Of a DNA stretch of 53,189 nucleotides, positions 26,757 to 35,166 are shown piece by piece. The stretch is from Candidatus Krumholzibacteriia bacterium. Lineage in GTDB: Bacteria > Krumholzibacteriota > Krumholzibacteriia > LZORAL124-64-63. The first letter of the stretch is position 1; every line of letters begins with the position of its first letter. The stretch covers positions 1 to 53,189 of the forward strand of contig JANTGJ010000007.1 of the NCBI GenBank assembly GCA_024762975.1. Direction: 5' to 3'. Both the position numbers and the translations under genes were made by a program. The notes beneath the pieces are model-generated. The model was not told where the DNA came from. It made no database searches and saw only the letters and a program-made list of their open reading frames with translations.

Positions 26757-27107
26757 CTAGCCGCGCTTCTTGGTGATCACATGGGAACCCTGCAGCTGTG
26801 CCCGGCCCTGGGCGGACCACGGCGTTCGCTTGGTTCGAATCGGCAGCAGTCGGCGAATCCGACGCACGCGGAACCGTCCCGCCACGACGGTCGCCGCTGC
26901 CGCCGAGATCAGCAGCAGCGTCGTGTCATCGATCGTCTGCGTCCGTTCGGTTGCGGATTCGGCGAGCTTCGCCTCATGGGCCTGCCAACGCTGGTCCAGG
27001 CGCTTGAAGATCGAAACCACCGTCGCGATCAGGGCCAGCACCCCGAATACGATCGCGATTCCCACCAGCGCCAGGGCGCCCATTTCGTTGCTAATCTGTC
27101 CGGGCAT
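26757..27107 (-). CDS. mmdD: OadG/MmdD-type small membrane subunit
   Basis: A 116-aa protein with one strong membrane helix near the N-terminus (about 10-32, GALALVGIAIVFGVLALIATVVSIF), then a helical linker and a basic C-terminal tail (RFRVRRIRRLLPIRTKRT). This is the layout of the gamma/delta subunit that ties the carboxyltransferase to the membrane pump. A second hydrophobic stretch (TLLLISAAAATVVAG) is shorter. The ATG at 27105-27107 follows AGAGG; a TTG two codons earlier is less likely. Assignment rests on position in the mmd operon as much as on sequence. Confidence 0.75.
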   Translation of the reverse strand: MPGQISNEMGALALVGIAIVFGVLALIATVVSIFKRLDQRWQAHEAKLAESATERTQTIDDTTLLLISAAAATVVAGRFRVRRIRRLLPIRTKRTPWSAQGRAQLQGSHVITKKRG

Positions 27108-27117
27108 CTGCAAACCT

Positions 27118-28668
27118 CTAGAGGGGAATCAGTCCGTGCTTTTTCTCCGGACGCAGCTCGCGCTTCGAGCGCAGAACTTCCAGGGAAAGCGCAATATAGG
27201 CCCGCGTGTCGGCGGGCTCGATGACATCGTCCACCATGCCCTTGGCGGCGGCCGCATAGGGATTGGAGAATTTCTCGGCGTACTCTTCGAGCAATTTCTT
27301 GCGCAGATTGTCTGCATCCTCGGACTCGCTCAATTCCTTGCGGTACAGAACATTCACCGCGCCGTCGCCCCCCATCACGGCAATTTCGGCCGTCGGCCAG
27401 GCCGCCACGCGGTCCGCCCCCATCGAGCGCCCGCACATCGCCAGATAGGCCCCACCGTACGCCTTGCGCACAATGATGGTCACCTTCGGCACGGTGGCCG
27501 CGCCATAGGCGAACAGCATCTTGGCCCCGTGGCGAATGATTCCGCCATATTCCTGTTGTACGCCCGGCATGAATCCCGGCACGTCGACGAACGTGACCAG
27601 GGGAATATTGAAGGCGTTGCAGAAGCGGACGAACCGCGCGCCCTTGGTGGAGCTGTCGATGTCCAACACGCCGGCCTTCTTGGTCGGATTGTTGGCGATG
27701 ATCCCGATCGTCGAGCCCTCCATGCGAGCGAATCCGACGATCAGATTCGGCGCGTAGTGCTCCTGCACCTCCATGAAATCGCCCCGATCAACGACCTTGG
27801 CGATGATGTCGTGCATGTCATAGGGAACGCGGGCGTTCTCGGGCACGATCGTGTCCAGGCTCTCGTCCGGCCCCACGATCTCCTCGTGCAGCTCTTCGAA
27901 CAGGGGCGGATCATCGGTATTGTTCGAGGGCAGGAAGCTCAGCAGGCGCTGTGCGATCTCGATCCCCTCGCCCCCGCTTTCGGCCACGAAATGCACCACT
28001 CCCGAGTAGTGGGAATGACTCTCCACTCCCCCGAGCTGCTCGGCCGTCACCTCTTCGCCGGTGACCTGCTTGATCACGCTGGGACCGGTGATGTACATCT
28101 GACCTTCGTGACGCACCTGGATGATGAAATCGGTCAGCGCCGGCGAGTAGGCCGCGCCCCCGGCACAGGGACCACTGATGATGCTGATCTGCGGCACCAC
28201 ACCCGAAGCTCGGATATTCCGGTAGAAGATATCGCCGTAGCCCGCCAGGGAGCCTACGCCCTCCTGGATTCGGGCGCCACCGCTGTCGTTGATGAAGATG
28301 ATCGGGTCACCGGTCTTCATCGCGTCATCCTGCAATTCGCTGATCTTGGCCGCGGTGGCTTCCCCCACGGCGCCGCCGGCCACCGTGAAATCCTGGCTGA
28401 CAGCGTAGATCGGCCGACCATCCACCAGGCCGTAGCCGGTCACGACACCCTCGCCGGGCAATTCCTTGCCCTGCATTCCGAAATCCACACAGCGGTGCTT
28501 CATGAATGGGTGCGTTTCCTGGAAAGAATCGGGATCGAAGAGCTGTCCGAGCCTCTCGCGGGCCGTCCGCTTGCCCGCGGCGTGCTGCTTGGCGATGCGC
28601 TTCTCGCCACCGCCCAGATACAGTCGCTTTTTCCGTTCCCGCAGGTCCTCGATACGCTTCGACGTCAT
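27118..28668 (-). CDS. mmdA: Methylmalonyl-CoA decarboxylase carboxyltransferase subunit
   Basis: Alpha subunit (516 aa) of a sodium-pumping decarboxylase. It moves the carboxyl group from methylmalonyl-CoA to biotin. Both halves of the carboxyltransferase fold are intact: NDSGGARIQEGVGSLAGYGDIFYRN, GPCAGGAAYSPALTDF, and PGFMPGVQQEYGGIIRHGAKMLFAY with RKAYGGAYLAM. Although it resembles PccB, its operon (biotin carrier, OadG-like and OadB-like subunits, no biotin carboxylase) shows it works in a Na+ pump. The order mmdA-D-C-B parallels that known from Veillonella (mmdADECB). Glutaconyl-CoA decarboxylase is less likely because its alpha subunit is a different, longer type. GAGGG precedes the ATG. 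Confidence 0.9.
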   Translation of the reverse strand: MTSKRIEDLRERKKRLYLGGGEKRIAKQHAAGKRTARERLGQLFDPDSFQETHPFMKHRCVDFGMQGKELPGEGVVTGYGLVDGRPIYAVSQDFTVAGGAVGEATAAKISELQDDAMKTGDPIIFINDSGGARIQEGVGSLAGYGDIFYRNIRASGVVPQISIISGPCAGGAAYSPALTDFIIQVRHEGQMYITGPSVIKQVTGEEVTAEQLGGVESHSHYSGVVHFVAESGGEGIEIAQRLLSFLPSNNTDDPPLFEELHEEIVGPDESLDTIVPENARVPYDMHDIIAKVVDRGDFMEVQEHYAPNLIVGFARMEGSTIGIIANNPTKKAGVLDIDSSTKGARFVRFCNAFNIPLVTFVDVPGFMPGVQQEYGGIIRHGAKMLFAYGAATVPKVTIIVRKAYGGAYLAMCGRSMGADRVAAWPTAEIAVMGGDGAVNVLYRKELSESEDADNLRKKLLEEYAEKFSNPYAAAAKGMVDDVIEPADTRAYIALSLEVLRSKRELRPEKKHGLIPL

Positions 28669-28760
28669 GGCACTATCCCTCTTTGACTCCGCATCGCCTC
28701 CCGCCCCGACGGCGGGGGCGCGGCAGTCCTGTTTCGCGAATAGGTAATACTTCACGGCCT

Positions 28761-28780
28761 GTTGTCAAATATTTGACAAC
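28761..28780. promoter_or_regulatory. Perfect 20-bp palindrome upstream of mmdA (operator candidate)
   Basis: The 20-bp sequence is exactly self-complementary (core TTGTCAA-ATAT-TTGACAA) and lies about 95 bases before the mmdA start codon in an AT-richer leader. It has the size and symmetry of an operator for a dimeric helix-turn-helix repressor. The layout recalls Rex boxes (TTGTGAA-N4-TTCACAA) but differs at a conserved base in each half. A TTGACA -35 box is part of it, yet I find no convincing -10 box. Confidence 0.6.
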
Positions 28781-28849
28781 CATTTGCTCCGAGAAATCCA
28801 GGAAACGATAGCCATCGAGTAACTCCATTTATTTTAACAGGTTACGATG

Positions 28850-28876
28850 AAAAAGGGGGCCGCATTGCGTCCCCCC
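28850..28876 (-). terminator. Terminator after the outer-membrane protein gene
   Basis: On the minus strand GGGGG and CCCCC enclose a CGC/GCG inner stem with an AAT loop (28855-28876), followed by five T residues (28850-28854). It separates the barrel-protein gene from the mmd operon, so mmdA must have its own promoter. Confidence 0.75.
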
Positions 28877-28927
28877 GATCGCTTCCGTCACGAATTATTT
28901 TTGCTCCACACTCCGCGGGGCGGTCCT

Positions 28928-29614
28928 CTACCACCAGAAGATGAAGCCGAGAGACGAGATTCCTTCCCAGCCGAAATCCTGAAAACGGTTTCCCGTTCCG
29001 CTCGCAGCACTGCTATCGGGCGCCTCGACGCCGGCCCAGGTCCAGGTTGCGCTCTGGTCCCACTGCTGCCATACATACCGCAGGCCGAAGCTGAATTCCA
29101 GCCCCAACCAATTCGTCACCTGCCACACCGGCCGAAGCCCGGCCTCCAGAATCCAGAAATCGGTGAATCGATCCAGTTCAAAGGTATCGTAGTCACCGAC
29201 CAGCGGGTCCAGTTCCAGTTGCCGTTCCTGATGATCCACCCACTCGTAGGTCAAGCCGGCAAAGGCTGTCAATGACAACGAATCGCGCTGGCGAAGAATG
29301 CGCCCCGCGCGCATCCGGACCCATCCATGTTCCTCCCGCTCATCCACCGGCACTTCGAGCCGTCCCTGCACCGGTTCGGGATGGGTGGCGATCGCATTCC
29401 AGCGTTCTTCCTTGATCAGGTAGTCATCAGGACCGGCGGAGAGGTCCAATTCCCAGGGACCGGGCCGGAAGCGGAGCGTCAGTCCGTCGGACCACCCCAG
29501 ACCCCAGTCCAGATCCTGCTCGACCTGCTGTCCGACAGCCCCTGCCGCCGTCGTGCCCAGTAGAAAAACCAGGACCAGCCCCGGCAACGCTCTCCAACCA
29601 TCCCGTCGCGTCAT
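28928..29614 (-). CDS. Predicted outer-membrane beta-barrel protein
   Basis: A 228-aa exported protein with a signal peptide (about 1-28) followed by alternating aromatic/hydrophobic strands (for example LTLRFRPGPWELDLSAG, LSLTAFAGLTYEWVD, LGLEFSFGLRYVWQQW) and a C-terminal strand ending in Trp (LGFIFWW), as expected for a barrel recognised by the BAM machinery. No specific family recognised. GAGAGGGA precedes the ATG. Just downstream of the M29 aminopeptidase gene on the same strand. Confidence 0.7.
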   Translation of the reverse strand: MTRRDGWRALPGLVLVFLLGTTAAGAVGQQVEQDLDWGLGWSDGLTLRFRPGPWELDLSAGPDDYLIKEERWNAIATHPEPVQGRLEVPVDEREEHGWVRMRAGRILRQRDSLSLTAFAGLTYEWVDHQERQLELDPLVGDYDTFELDRFTDFWILEAGLRPVWQVTNWLGLEFSFGLRYVWQQWDQSATWTWAGVEAPDSSAASGTGNRFQDFGWEGISSLGFIFWW

Positions 29615-29680
29615 TCCCTCTCCCTCAGCAATGATTCAGACGTCCATCCCGCCGCTCCCGCCCGGTGCAAGCGGAAGCTC

Positions 29681-30796
29681 CTACTTCAAATTCTCGGGAT
29701 TCAGCCCTTCCAGATCCGGCAACACGAAGAGGCCATCCTTGCGAATCAGTACATCGTCGAAGTAGATCTCGCCGCCCCCCCATTCCGGCGTCTGGATGCA
29801 TACGATATCCCAATGCAGCGCCGACTTGTTGCCGTTGTTGGCCTGCGCGTAGGCGTTGCCAGGCGTCAGGTGGAAGCTGCCTCCGATCTTTTCGTCAAAA
29901 AGGGTGTCGAGCATCGGCGTGGTGATGTACGGATTGACGCCCAGAGCAAATTCCCCGAAATACCGCGCGCCCTCGTCGATATCCAGCGCCTCGTTCAACT
30001 TGGTGATATCGCCATCGCAACTGGCCTCCACGATTTTTCCATCCTGGACCTCGAAGCGGACGTTCTCCAGTTTCTGCCCCCCGCGCATGGTCGCCGCATT
30101 GTACTGGATCACGCCGTTCATGCTGTCGCGAACGGGCGCGGTGTAGACCTCTCCATCGGGAATGTTTCGGCCCCCGTCGCACTTGACCGCCGGCAGGCCC
30201 TGGATCGAAAAAGCCAGGTCCGTACCCGGGCCCTTGATCGCGACCCGGTCGGTCTTGTTGATCAGTTCCGCCAACGGATCCATCGCGCGGCTCATCTTGG
30301 CATAGTCCAGGGTGCAGACGCGGAAATAGAATTCCGCGAAATCCTCGGTCGAGCGGTATGCCAGCTGGGCCATCGAGGGATTGGGATAGCGAAGCACGCA
30401 CCACTTCTTCTTCAAGCGGATCGGGATATGCACCTGGCCCCAATAGGCCTCGTCGTGCCACTTCATGCGGTCAGCGTCCACATCGGCCAGATCGTAGGGA
30501 TTCGTCGCGCCGCGCACTCCGATGTACGCATCGACTTCCTCCATGATCGCGGCGTGGAAACCGCCCCACGCCTTGAACTGGTCCTCTCCGGCGTTCTTGA
30601 TGAAGCCGCGACTGAGAGTTTCATCGTTGTAGTACCAGAACGGCACTCCGCCGGCTTCGGTCGCCGCCCGGACCAGCTCCTTGCCCAATTCCAGGGCTTC
30701 CAGGCCCTTGATCTCCAGATAGATCTTCTCTCCCGGCTGCAGTTTCACGCTGTAGCTGATCAGCTGGTCGGCCAGTTTACGATTCCGCGGATCCAT
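29681..30796 (-). CDS. Aminopeptidase, M29 family
   Basis: Cytosolic metal-dependent aminopeptidase (371 aa) related to AmpS and aminopeptidase T. It starts at DPRNRKLADQLISYSVKLQPGEKIYLE, the usual opening of the family. Candidate metal ligands are visible: Glu in GEFALGVNP, His in GSFHLTPGNAY and the His-x-Asp pair in SALHWDIV near the C-terminus. The ATG at 30794-30796 follows AGGAGG; frames reaching 31201 are artefacts. Divergent from the epimerase gene. Probably acts in peptide turnover together with PepA and the M1 enzyme. Confidence 0.9.
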   Translation of the reverse strand: MDPRNRKLADQLISYSVKLQPGEKIYLEIKGLEALELGKELVRAATEAGGVPFWYYNDETLSRGFIKNAGEDQFKAWGGFHAAIMEEVDAYIGVRGATNPYDLADVDADRMKWHDEAYWGQVHIPIRLKKKWCVLRYPNPSMAQLAYRSTEDFAEFYFRVCTLDYAKMSRAMDPLAELINKTDRVAIKGPGTDLAFSIQGLPAVKCDGGRNIPDGEVYTAPVRDSMNGVIQYNAATMRGGQKLENVRFEVQDGKIVEASCDGDITKLNEALDIDEGARYFGEFALGVNPYITTPMLDTLFDEKIGGSFHLTPGNAYAQANNGNKSALHWDIVCIQTPEWGGGEIYFDDVLIRKDGLFVLPDLEGLNPENLK

Positions 30797-30927
30797 ATCA
30801 TCCTCCTGGTCAGGCGGGGCGTTGATTTGCGTACCCGTGATGATAGCGCGCCCCACCCCACCGGCAAACCCATTCTTGCCGAAAACCGAGAACGGGGTTT
30901 CCCCGACTGCAATATTGTCTATCTTTC

Positions 30928-30955
30928 GGCCAAGACGACCCGACGTATCTTGGCC
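30928..30955. promoter_or_regulatory. Inverted repeat between M29 aminopeptidase and epimerase genes
   Basis: GGCCAAGA (30928-30935) and TCTTGGCC (30948-30955) form a perfect 8-bp inverted repeat with a 12-bp centre, about 20 bases before the epimerase start codon and in the shared divergent region. It could be a protein-binding site or an RNA hairpin in the epimerase leader. Confidence 0.45.
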
Positions 30956-30975
30956 TCTGCAGAGTGAGGAATCGG

Positions 30976-31434
30976 ATGAACCAGGAATCGAACCACCGGG
31001 CAGGACTGCCGGCCGGCACCGCCGGATTCGTCGACCATGTGGGCATCGCCGTGCGCAACCTGGACGAGGCCCTGGTCCTGTACCGGGACCTGTTGGGCCT
31101 CGAGGTGGAGCGGATCGAAGAAGTGCCCTCCGAGAAGGTGAAAGTGGCCTTCCTGAAGCTGGCCCGCAGCGGGTGCGCCGGTCATATCGAACTCCTCGCA
31201 CCGATGTCGGAAAACTGCAACATCGCGAAATTCATCGCGAAGAAGGGTCCGGGCCTGCACCATCTGGCCATTGCGGCGGAGAATATCGAGACGGTCATGC
31301 AGCGATGCCGCGAGGCGGGTATACAACTGCTGGACGAGACTCCGCGCACCGGCGCCGGCGGCAAACAGATCGTGTTCCTGCATCCCAAAAGCGGTGGCGG
31401 CGTGCTATTGGAAGTCTGCTCCGGCGATCATTGA
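30976..31434 (+). CDS. mce: Methylmalonyl-CoA epimerase
   Basis: A 152-aa vicinal-oxygen-chelate enzyme that interconverts the (S) and (R) forms of methylmalonyl-CoA. Two VOC modules are visible, with metal-binding residues at His21 (FVDHVGIAV), His in GLHHLAIA (about 96) and Glu in LLEVC near the end. DLLGLEVE and HPKSGGGVLLE are typical. The ATG at 30976 is chosen because GAGTGAGGA lies just before it; an upstream GTG is also in frame. Together with the carboxylase and decarboxylase operons it completes the methylmalonyl-CoA part of propionate metabolism; the mutase is not in the window. Confidence 0.92.
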   Translation: MNQESNHRAGLPAGTAGFVDHVGIAVRNLDEALVLYRDLLGLEVERIEEVPSEKVKVAFLKLARSGCAGHIELLAPMSENCNIAKFIAKKGPGLHHLAIAAENIETVMQRCREAGIQLLDETPRTGAGGKQIVFLHPKSGGGVLLEVCSGDH

Positions 31435-31452
31435 CCCTGCGGTCCCACCCGA

Positions 31453-31475
31453 GAGCGCCGCGGCTAGCGGCGCTC
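31453..31475. terminator. Hairpin at the convergent mce / exported protein junction
   Basis: GAGCGCCGC (31453-31461) pairs perfectly with GCGGCGCTC (31467-31475); the 5-nt loop holds the TAG stop codon of the minus-strand gene. No T-run follows in either direction, so termination would be weak or the structure may protect the 3' ends. Confidence 0.45.
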
Positions 31476-32132
31476 GAACACTCCCACGTCTTCGAAGGTG
31501 CAATTCCCGTGCACCGGTGTGGTGTCGATCTCCCCGGTCGGATTCAGATAGGCCGGCACATAACCGGCACCGAAGAAGCAGGTCAGCTGCTCGCTGCCTT
31601 CGACTCCGATATACAACGCCGGCGAACCGCATTCCGCACAACCGGCGACCGTCTTACAGGAATGGCCGGGCTCTTTGCGTAACCGGAATACCACGTCCTC
31701 GGGTTTGCCCTGGAACATCACACTCCACTGTGCGAGTAGCACGCGCCCGTTCATCAGGGTCAACCCGGGGTTCAGTCCCACGATCAGGGACTCGTTCGTC
31801 TTGCCCATGTCCAGATGGTCGATCGGCACACTCTTGCCGGTCACGTAGGCACGGGCGCCCTCGACCTCCAGTTCGAATTCAAAACCGCCGGTGGACAGGA
31901 AGGCGTCACCGTCCCGCTTGACCGGGACAACGTCGGTCAACCATGCGTAGACAGTCAGCTGCACCACTCCGTTCTCCGGTTCGACCTGCGCCAGCGAGAC
32001 GATCGAATCGCCTTCGGAAAACGAGAATCGGATGACGCCGTTCTCGCCACACCACTGTGCCGCGGCCGGCCCGCTCAGCATCGCCATCAGCGCCAGAACG
32101 GCTAGCATCGAAATCTTTCGCGAATATTTCAT
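31464..32132 (-). CDS. Exported Cys-rich protein of unknown function
   Basis: A 222-aa protein with a signal peptide (about 1-23, ending GPAAA) and a mature part of mostly beta strands. Several cysteines (one near the mature N-terminus in QWCGENG, then CKTVAGCAECG, TCFFG and NCTF near the C-terminus) suggest disulfides in the periplasm or outside the cell. No family recognised. The ATG at 32130-32132 follows GGGGAGA; longer starts would overlap the ABC permease. It lies 14 bases after that permease, so it may be co-transcribed with the exporter. Confidence 0.65.
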   Translation of the reverse strand: MKYSRKISMLAVLALMAMLSGPAAAQWCGENGVIRFSFSEGDSIVSLAQVEPENGVVQLTVYAWLTDVVPVKRDGDAFLSTGGFEFELEVEGARAYVTGKSVPIDHLDMGKTNESLIVGLNPGLTLMNGRVLLAQWSVMFQGKPEDVVFRLRKEPGHSCKTVAGCAECGSPALYIGVEGSEQLTCFFGAGYVPAYLNPTGEIDTTPVHGNCTFEDVGVFERR

Positions 32133-32146
32133 GGTCTCCCCTCGGG

Positions 32147-32980
32147 CTAGCTGCCCGTACTCGAGTAGTTGCGCACTCCGCGCGACCAGATCAAAACCGC
32201 GCCACCGAAAACGATTCCACCGACCAGCGGTGTGAAGTAGGCCCAACGGGCGAATTCCGGACTGCCGATGAACCAGGTCGCCGGGTAGAAAGCCACCCAG
32301 GCGAACGGCAGCACGAAGGTCAAAAAGAATCGGACCGGCGCACCGAATATCGTGATCGGATAGCGGCTGAACCGGATCACATTGTACACCGGAGGCGCCA
32401 ATCCCATACGATCTTCCTGCCAGAACGAAACCGAAGTGATCGCCAGGAACACCCCCGAATAGACCAGTGATGATGAGATGGCGAGCACCATCAGCGCCAG
32501 GATCTCTTCAATGCCCCAGCTCAGCGAAAGTTTCCGCCCGGCGTAGATCATCAGTGCCAGCCCCAACCCCATCTCGTTGAAGGCCGAGATGTTGAAGCTT
32601 TCGAGCAACACCTGCGCCAGTGTGTTCAACGGCCGCAGCAGAACCCGATCGAAGCGCCCCTCGATGATGAAGGCATCGGCAAAGCGGTACAGATTCACGG
32701 CACACAGGTTGAACAGTCCGAGGGGCACCAACGAGAAGCCATAGATGAACAGGACCTGCTCGAAGCTCCAGCCCTTCAACGCCTCGACCTTGTTGAAGAG
32801 CGTCAGCAACACCGCCAACTGCACCAGGGCACTGAACATGACGGCCAGCGCATCAATAACGAAATCGGTACGGTAGGCCAGACGCATCTTGACGAACTGC
32901 GCGAAATACCAGACGAAGATCCGGCCCTGGCGGATGGTTTCGCCGAAAAAACCACGATCCCGGGTGGAGGCATCGGACAT
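32147..32980 (-). CDS. ABC-2 type transporter permease (second)
   Basis: A 277-aa inner-membrane protein with about six helices, of the ABC-2/DUF990-like permease type (VWYFAQFVKMRLAYRTDFVIDALAVMFSALVQL at the start; FNISAFNEMGLGLAL; FPITIFGAPVRFFLTFVLPFAWVAFYPA-like region). It pairs with the permease and ATPase just upstream. Three ATG codons in a row overlap the stop of the first permease; the third (32978-32980) has the best spacing to AGGGAGG and is used here. Substrate unknown. Confidence 0.85.
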   Translation of the reverse strand: MSDASTRDRGFFGETIRQGRIFVWYFAQFVKMRLAYRTDFVIDALAVMFSALVQLAVLLTLFNKVEALKGWSFEQVLFIYGFSLVPLGLFNLCAVNLYRFADAFIIEGRFDRVLLRPLNTLAQVLLESFNISAFNEMGLGLALMIYAGRKLSLSWGIEEILALMVLAISSSLVYSGVFLAITSVSFWQEDRMGLAPPVYNVIRFSRYPITIFGAPVRFFLTFVLPFAWVAFYPATWFIGSPEFARWAYFTPLVGGIVFGGAVLIWSRGVRNYSSTGS

Positions 32981-32982
32981 CA

Positions 32983-33849
32983 TCATCCTCCCTGCACGGT
33001 GACGCGTCGTACCGAGAACGCGTACAACCAACGCGCGGTCAACCACAAGCCCACCGCCCAGGCCAACTGCAACACCAAGGCTTCGGCCAGCGCGTCCCCG
33101 CTACGTTTGCCCAGGTAGATCGTCACCGGCACATAGCTGATGTACTGGAACGGCAGCCAGGAGACGACCGTCTGGAACCATTCGGGAAAAAAGCTGAAGG
33201 GCAGAATCACACCGGTCAGAAAATCGAACGCGACCATCTTGGCGCGCATCACGCCCTGGATATTCTTCAGGTAGAAGGCCAGCAGCCCGATCAGAAAATT
33301 GAACTGGCTGTAGATGACCAAGGCCAGGCAGAAACTGACAAAGGTCCACAACAGAAGCAATGGATCCGGCGGAGCCTGGATCCCGAACACGGGCACGACG
33401 ACGACCATAATCGGCAACGAGAACATGATCAGACGGAAACCCGCCTCGCCGACGGCCTCGAACATCATCACGTTCTGTACGTGGTAGGGTTTGATCAACT
33501 GCAGCGAAATCGAACCGTCCTCGATCATCCGGCTCAGATCGCGGTGGATGTTGTTGAAATAAAAGCTGCGGCCGATCCAGCTGACGGCAACGTAGGTGAT
33601 CATCTCCTGCAGTGTCAGACCGCCGATCTTCTCGAGACCGGTTTCGGACATCCGTGAAGCGAAGAGTGCGCCGTACAGGTAGTAGTGACCGGCCACGAAA
33701 ATCGTGTAACTGATCACCCCGGTGTAGTAGCGCAGGCGATAGGCCAGGAACTTCAGGAACGCCAGACGGATGAAGTGTCCGTACAACCCCACCGTGGCCA
33801 ACGCCGTGCGGCGCCAGGGGCGCAGTGCTACTGCCTCACCGCTCCTCAT
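32983..33849 (-). CDS. ABC-2 type transporter permease (first)
   Basis: A 288-aa inner-membrane protein with about six helices. FLKFLAYRLRYYTGVISYTIF, the loop with RDLSRMIEDGSISLQLIKPYHVQ, and LPFSFFPEWFQTVVSWLPFQYISYVPVTIYLG are characteristic of the ABC-2 permeases that work as a pair with a DrrA/Nod-like ATPase. The ATG at 33847-33849 overlaps the ATPase stop (ATGA) and GGAGAGCGA precedes it. Forms one exporter with its neighbours. Confidence 0.87.
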   Translation of the reverse strand: MRSGEAVALRPWRRTALATVGLYGHFIRLAFLKFLAYRLRYYTGVISYTIFVAGHYYLYGALFASRMSETGLEKIGGLTLQEMITYVAVSWIGRSFYFNNIHRDLSRMIEDGSISLQLIKPYHVQNVMMFEAVGEAGFRLIMFSLPIMVVVVPVFGIQAPPDPLLLLWTFVSFCLALVIYSQFNFLIGLLAFYLKNIQGVMRAKMVAFDFLTGVILPFSFFPEWFQTVVSWLPFQYISYVPVTIYLGKRSGDALAEALVLQLAWAVGLWLTARWLYAFSVRRVTVQGG

Positions 33850-34910
33850 TCGCTCTCCTTGCCCGGATCCCGATAGATGCTCGCCACGATTTCGTCGATG
33901 GCGGGCTCAGCCAGGTGCAGATCCGAAACCTTACAGCCGTTGACCAGGGTCTCGATCACCTGGGCGCCGCTGACATCCTGCCGACGAAATTCCGCCACGT
34001 GTTGCAGACCCTCGGCCTCCTGCCACCGAACCGGGAGTTGGGCAGTGACCTCGGCCAATCGGGCGCTGGCCACGGGATCACGCAGCTCGACGCTCAGGCG
34101 GACGGGACTGCCGGTGCGCAAGCGCAGGGCTTCGAGGTCACCGTCGAAGTGCACCTTGCCCTTGTCGATGATGATCACCCGGCGGCACAACTTTTCGATA
34201 TCACCCAGATCGTGGGTTGTCAGGATCACGGTCACACCGGCGCGATCCCGGATCTCGCGGAGGAACTCGCGGACATTCTCCTTGCCGACCACATCCAGGC
34301 CGATCGTCGGCTCGTCCAGGAACAGGACCCGCGGACGATGCAACAACGCCGCCGCCAGATCACACCTCATCCGCTGGCCCAGCGAGAGCTTGCGCACGGG
34401 TTGATGCAGGAACTCGTCGATGGAGAGCAGGTCATTGAAGGTTTTCATCTGCGCGGCGAAGACGTCGTCGGGGACTTCGTAGATCTTCTTCAGCAAACCG
34501 AACGATTCGACCACTGCCAGGTCCCACCACAGCTGCGTGCGCTGTCCGAATACCACACCGACATTGCGCGTGTACTGTTGGCGCTTCTTCCACGGCACCA
34601 GTCCGCCGACGGAAACCTCACCGGCGGTCGGGGTCAGGATGCCGGTCAGCATCTTGATGGTCGTGGATTTCCCGGCGCCGTTGGCTCCGATATAGCCCAC
34701 CATCTCGCCCGGCGCGATATCGAAGCTGACGTCATCGACCGCCCGCAGGGTGTGCTTGCGGGGACGAACCAGATCGATCAGCCCGCCGGCAACACCTTCA
34801 CGCTTCTTGATCAGCCGGTAGTCGCGCGTCAGTCCGCGCACGCGAATCAGGGATTCACCACCGGGTGGGTCGTTGCGTTCGCCGCTTCGTTCACTGTTTG
34901 ATCCGGTCAC
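33846..34910 (-). CDS. ABC-2 type transporter ATP-binding protein
   Basis: A 354-aa ATPase: Walker A GANGAGKST (about 75-83), Q loop (FGQRTQLWW), signature LSLGQRMR, Walker B VLFLDEPT and the switch histidine in TTHD. The KREGVAGGLIDLVRPRKHTLRAVDDVSF lead-in is common in exporters of this class. Roughly 75 extra C-terminal residues follow. The GTG at 34908-34910 overlaps the xseB stop (GTGA), so the export genes are joined to the exonuclease VII operon. Confidence 0.92.
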   Translation of the reverse strand: MTGSNSERSGERNDPPGGESLIRVRGLTRDYRLIKKREGVAGGLIDLVRPRKHTLRAVDDVSFDIAPGEMVGYIGANGAGKSTTIKMLTGILTPTAGEVSVGGLVPWKKRQQYTRNVGVVFGQRTQLWWDLAVVESFGLLKKIYEVPDDVFAAQMKTFNDLLSIDEFLHQPVRKLSLGQRMRCDLAAALLHRPRVLFLDEPTIGLDVVGKENVREFLREIRDRAGVTVILTTHDLGDIEKLCRRVIIIDKGKVHFDGDLEALRLRTGSPVRLSVELRDPVASARLAEVTAQLPVRWQEAEGLQHVAEFRRQDVSGAQVIETLVNGCKVSDLHLAEPAIDEIVASIYRDPGKESE

Positions 34911-35143
34911 TCGTCACCTTCCGGTTCGCTCTCTTCTCCGGAAAGCCCCGATACCAGATCGCGGACCTCGGCATCGGTCTTTTCGAGTTTCTCCCGACAG
35001 ACGCGAATCAGTTCGACCGCGCGCTTGACCTGTTGACCGAGTTCGTCGATGTCCACTTCATCGGCTTCCAGGCCGGCAAGGATCTGTTCGACCTCGGTGA
35101 CGGCATCACCGAAAGAGAGTTTCTTCGCGTCCTTCTTCGCCAT
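34907..35143 (-). CDS. xseB: Exodeoxyribonuclease VII small subunit
   Basis: A 78-aa helical protein; several copies bind the large subunit to form exonuclease VII, which degrades single-stranded DNA. LSFGDAVTEVEQILAGLEADEVDIDELGQQVKRAVELI is the hallmark (LS-F/E-A-L-L-E-I pattern). It has an acidic tail. The ATG at 35141-35143 has proper spacing to GGGAG; the ATG two codons earlier is too close. The large subunit gene lies upstream on the same strand, separated by one small gene. Confidence 0.92.
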   Translation of the reverse strand: MAKKDAKKLSFGDAVTEVEQILAGLEADEVDIDELGQQVKRAVELIRVCREKLEKTDAEVRDLVSGLSGEESEPEGDE

Positions 35144-35166
35144 TCGCATCTCCCGTCGAGCAGGTC

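Noticed and set aside
28761-28780. Naming the mmdA palindrome a Rex box.
   Set aside because: Each half has C where the Rex consensus has G (TTGTCAA, not TTGTGAA), and no Rex gene is in the window. Kept only as an unnamed operator candidate.
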